Of a stretch of DNA of 64,000 nt, positions 61,314 to 64,000 are shown piece after piece. The position numbers and the translations under genes are program-made. Position 1 is the stretch's first letter; every line of letters starts with the position of its first letter. The notes beneath the pieces are model-generated. The model did no database searches. It had not been told where the DNA came from and worked only from the letters and a program-made list of their open reading frames with translations. Where the stretch lies: NCBI RefSeq assembly GCF_027111355.2, contig NZ_CP114291.2, positions 3,534,001 to 3,598,000 of the forward strand. The letters are read 5' to 3'. The stretch is from Flavobacterium eburneipallidum (GTDB taxonomy: Bacteria > Bacteroidota > Bacteroidia > Flavobacteriales > Flavobacteriaceae).

Positions 61314-63005
61314 CTACAATACTCGATTTACCTGTGCCAAACATTTCTCATAATACGATTCTTTGGTAGAAGATATCATCACGCCGCCATGAGTTGCTGA
61401 ATGAATAAATTTTATTTCGCCATCGATAACTTCTACCACCATTCCTACATGATTAATACGACCTCTACCACCTGTTCTAAAAAAAATTAGATCCCCTTTT
61501 CGAGCATTTTCTGTGTCAATTTTAGACCCATAAGAAGCCATTTCTATAGATGACCTTGGCAATTTAATATCATAAGCACTAAAAGTAAAATACATCAATC
61601 CCGAACAATCAAAACCATCCTTTGTGGTTCCGCCAGAGCGATAACGTGTTCCCATATTTTCTGATGCTTTAGAAATTAATTGATCTACAAATGTCACATC
61701 ATAAACACCAATATTTGTCTCAACTACCTCTTTATTTACCGATTCTTCTTTAGCAACAACCACTTCTTGAACAGGTATTTTTACTTCCATTTCCTTTGAA
61801 GTTCGAATGGCAAGCGTAGATCCAACCAATAGTTTTTTTACAATATTAGGATTTTGTTTTTCTAATTCAGCAACTGTAAGTCCGTATTGTTTGGCAATTC
61901 CGTACTTGGTTTCTTTTGGCAAAACTTGGTGGCTGATTTCGATTTCTGGTTTTTTATCATCGCCATTGGGTTGTGGAGAAACTGGAATTTTAGGCACAAC
62001 TTTCGCTTCTTTTTGGACAACAGTTGAACTCGAATTCAATTCTCCTTTTCCTGGAATAATAATTTTTTGTCCAACTCTTAAAGTTTTATTGGCTAATGTT
62101 GGATTGGCTTTTTGCAAATCAGAAAGCGTAATTCCATATTGTTTGGCAATGGAATACAACGATTCTTTTGGTAAAATTTCGTGAGTGATTTCAGTTTCTA
62201 ATTGCTCTTTGACTACAACAGGAATTACTTTTGGTTCTTCAATTTCCTGTGTCTTTTTTTCAACTTTAATTTCTTTTTTGTCTTCTATCAAACTCAAATT
62301 TACTTCTTCTTTGACAGGAATAATAATCTTTTGACCTGCTTTTAAGGAAGTAGTTTCTAGTATTGGATTAGCTTTTTGTAAATCGGAGAGTTTGATTCCG
62401 TATTTTTTTGCAATCGAATACAAAGATTCTTTTGGCAAAACTTCATAAGTGATTCCTTCGGTTGGAACTGCTATTTTCTCTTCTTTTTTTGAAGCTAAAA
62501 CTATTTCTTCTTTTATACTATTTTTTTTAACTTCAATTGGCTTTTTAGCTTCAATTGGCTTTTCCGATTTTACAATCGTTTCTAAATTACCGGAAGTTGT
62601 TTGAGGAATTTTTATGATTTGCCCAATTTTCAAACCTTCTTTTTCTAGGCTAGGATTGATTTTATAAAGTTCTTCGAGGCTTACTTTGTATTGTTTTGTA
62701 ATACCATAAACGGTTTCTTTTGGCAATACTTCATGTTCTTTTTCGGAACTATTAGAAGAAACAGTAATTGAAGATTTGTTGTGATTTTTTGTTTGAGTCG
62801 GAATTAACAAAACCATTTTATATTTAATTCCGTTTATGGCATCAGGATTTAGTTCATAAATTGATTCTGCTTTTATCTTATAATGTGCTGCTATTTGACT
62901 GATGGTTTCTCCTTTCAAAACAGTATGCTGTTTGTATTTTTCTTGCGAAAAAACACTCCAGCTACTTAAAAAAACCAACAAAACTAAACACCTATAATAC
63001 TTCAT
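61314..63005 (-). CDS. Five-LysM peptidoglycan hydrolase with NlpC/P60 domain
   Basis: A 563-aa exported hydrolase. The signal peptide ends near SWSVFSQ. Five LysM modules are visible (HTVLKGETISQIA; HEVLPKETVYGIT; YEVLPKESLYSIA; HEILPKESLYSIA; HQVLPKETKYGIA), joined by Lys/Glu/Ser/Pro linkers. The C-terminal NlpC/P60 domain (residues 440-563) holds the catalytic Cys467 in FDCSGL, His519 in INHVGM and His535 in FIHSAT. It would cleave D-Glu-diaminopimelate bonds in cell-wall stem peptides. Five LysMs is high for this class and suggests tight septal or wall binding. Confidence 0.95.
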   Translation of the reverse strand: MKYYRCLVLLVFLSSWSVFSQEKYKQHTVLKGETISQIAAHYKIKAESIYELNPDAINGIKYKMVLLIPTQTKNHNKSSITVSSNSSEKEHEVLPKETVYGITKQYKVSLEELYKINPSLEKEGLKIGQIIKIPQTTSGNLETIVKSEKPIEAKKPIEVKKNSIKEEIVLASKKEEKIAVPTEGITYEVLPKESLYSIAKKYGIKLSDLQKANPILETTSLKAGQKIIIPVKEEVNLSLIEDKKEIKVEKKTQEIEEPKVIPVVVKEQLETEITHEILPKESLYSIAKQYGITLSDLQKANPTLANKTLRVGQKIIIPGKGELNSSSTVVQKEAKVVPKIPVSPQPNGDDKKPEIEISHQVLPKETKYGIAKQYGLTVAELEKQNPNIVKKLLVGSTLAIRTSKEMEVKIPVQEVVVAKEESVNKEVVETNIGVYDVTFVDQLISKASENMGTRYRSGGTTKDGFDCSGLMYFTFSAYDIKLPRSSIEMASYGSKIDTENARKGDLIFFRTGGRGRINHVGMVVEVIDGEIKFIHSATHGGVMISSTKESYYEKCLAQVNRVL

Positions 63006-63206
63006 AAACTCCTTTTAATTTTTAAACTTTTTCGCTTACATTTCTTTTAACGGTCACACTTCAATCACTTCAAACATTGAATTATTGTTTTACTTTAACG
63101 ATAAAACCCAACAATAAAGTATAGTCCAAATACAAATTTAAGTTATAAATACAGAAATCGCAATTTTTGAAGCACTCTTTATAGTTCATTTAACAAAATT
63201 ACCACC

Positions 63207-63239
63207 AAAAAAAATGCTCTGTTTTTCACAAAGCATTTT
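63207..63239 (-). terminator. Aconitase gene terminator
   Basis: Arms AAAATGCT and AGCATTTT with a T-run on the minus strand, 23 bp after the aconitase stop. The rest of 63006-63261 holds nothing recognisable. Confidence 0.7.
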
Positions 63240-63261
63240 GAAAAGAAACAAATCAATTGAG

Positions 63262-64000
63262 TTAAGCATTAGCTTCAGCTGCAATTAAATTCAATGCTGA
63301 ACCAGCAACGAACCAACCAATTTGACTGGCATTATAGGTATGATTTGCCAAAATAACATCTTTAGAACCATCGGCGTGAATGAATTCTAATGTCAATGGT
63401 TTTCCTGGAGCAAAATCAACTAAATCCAAGAAATTAATAGTATCATCTTCCTGAATTTTGTCATAATCTGCTTCGTTAGCAAAGGTAAGACCTAGCATTC
63501 CTTGTTTTTTCAAATTGGTTTCATGGATACGAGCAAAAGATTTTACCAAAACTGCTTTTACTCCCAAGAAACGAGGCTCCATTGCAGCGTGTTCACGAGA
63601 AGAACCTTCACCGTAATTATGATCTCCCACAACAACTGAAGGGATTCCAGCTGCTTTGTAAGCACGAGCTACAGCAGGAACAGCATCATAAGCACCTGTC
63701 AATTGATTTTTAACTGAATTAGTTTTATCATTGAAAGCATTTACAGCACCAATCAACATATTGTTGGAAATATTATCCAAATGCCCACGGAAACGCAACC
63801 AAGGACCAGCCATAGAAATATGATCTGTAGTACATTTTCCGAAAGCTTTAATTAGCAATTTTGCTCCTGTAATATTTTTTTCATCCCAAGCTTCAAAAGG
63901 TGCTAAAAGTTGTAATCTATCGGAAGTTTCGCTTACCAAAATTTGAACCCCAGAACCATCAGCAGCTGGTGCTTGAAATCCTGCGTCTTCTACAGCAAAA
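63262..64000 (-). CDS. Aconitate hydratase, C-terminal part (gene continues past window end)
   Basis: TCA-cycle enzyme interconverting citrate and isocitrate; only the last ~246 codons are in the window. The frame stays open to base 64000 (…[19 protein letters not shown]…), so the TTG at 63939 is internal, not a start. The swivel domain shows [44 protein letters not shown] (substrate-binding Ser and Arg) and [19 protein letters not shown], typical of mitochondrial-type aconitase. The Fe-S cysteines lie in the missing N-terminal part. Confidence 0.95.
   Translation of the reverse strand, partial: FAVEDAGFQAPAADGSGVQILVSETSDRLQLLAPFEAWDEKNITGAKLLIKAFGKCTTDHISMAGPWLRFRGHLDNISNNMLIGAVNAFNDKTNSVKNQLTGAYDAVPAVARAYKAAGIPSVVVGDHNYGEGSSREHAAMEPRFLGVKAVLVKSFARIHETNLKKQGMLGLTFANEADYDKIQEDDTINFLDLVDFAPGKPLTLEFIHADGSKDVILANHTYNASQIGWFVAGSALNLIAAEANA

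Overview
The window is an AT-rich chromosomal segment from a member of the Flavobacteriia, most likely Flavobacterium or a close relative. The evidence is: many start codons follow an A-rich leader rather than a Shine-Dalgarno sequence; the promoter -7 element TAnnTTTG recurs upstream of genes; and there is a type IX secretion (T9SS) plug protein together with cargo that ends in T9SS sorting domains. Other Bacteroidota-typical genes are a FolK-deoxynucleoside kinase fusion, DUF2797, a bacterial GH3-type enzyme, DUF2490 and DUF5916. No rRNA, insertion sequence, prophage or CRISPR array is visible. Most of the window is core genome, with small accessory pockets.

Layout. 1-6.4 kb: rlmN, an O-methyltransferase, a tatA-PAP2 phosphatase pair, two overlapping paralogous surface proteins, peptidase E, a duplicated tRNA-Gly(TCC) and an L,D-transpeptidase. 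6.5-16.7 kb: a DUF5916 protein, gpmI, a four-gene tetR-ABC-HlyD-TolC export operon whose ABC ATPase has lost most catalytic motifs, and map. 16.7-25.4 kb: a GxxExxY cassette, a methyltransferase, the T9SS plug protein, apaG, pruA, DUF2490, rsmG, a fatty acid desaturase and an aspartate aminotransferase. 25.5-32.7 kb: two tandem family PL11 rhamnogalacturonan lyases (only the second has a T9SS tail), a U32 protein and a small lipoprotein. 32.7-36.0 kb: a compact stress/redox cluster (Crp/Fnr regulator, pirin, GNAT, OsmC, 4Fe-4S protein, YceI). 36.1-41.9 kb: fabD, a DegT-NTF2-galE operon, waaA and a repeat-rich lipoprotein. 42.0-46.4 kb: tRNA-Leu, tRNA-Gly(GCC), mutS, a DUF1573 protein and a SpoU methyltransferase. 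46.4-52.4 kb: two tandem giant LRR/lectin proteins with type B T9SS tails. 52.4-64 kb: folK-dNK, sppA, an AsmA-like protein, DUF2797, GH3, a five-LysM NlpC/P60 hydrolase and the 3' part of an aconitase gene.

The most notable signals are two. First, an identical 16-bp palindrome lies upstream of pirin and of yceI, each exactly 38 bp (start to start) before a TAAATTTG -7 element. This is a class II activator geometry and points to the neighbouring Crp/Fnr protein. Second, the export operon has an ABC protein with an intact Walker A but altered Q-loop, signature, Walker B/catalytic Glu and H-loop. Several intergenic palindromic elements (34178-34302, 37035-37334, 33290-33353, 31991-32104) and local duplications (tRNA-Gly, the tRNA-Leu 5' end, PL11, LRR proteins) also stand out. 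All functional names rest on motif recognition by eye; no database search was run.
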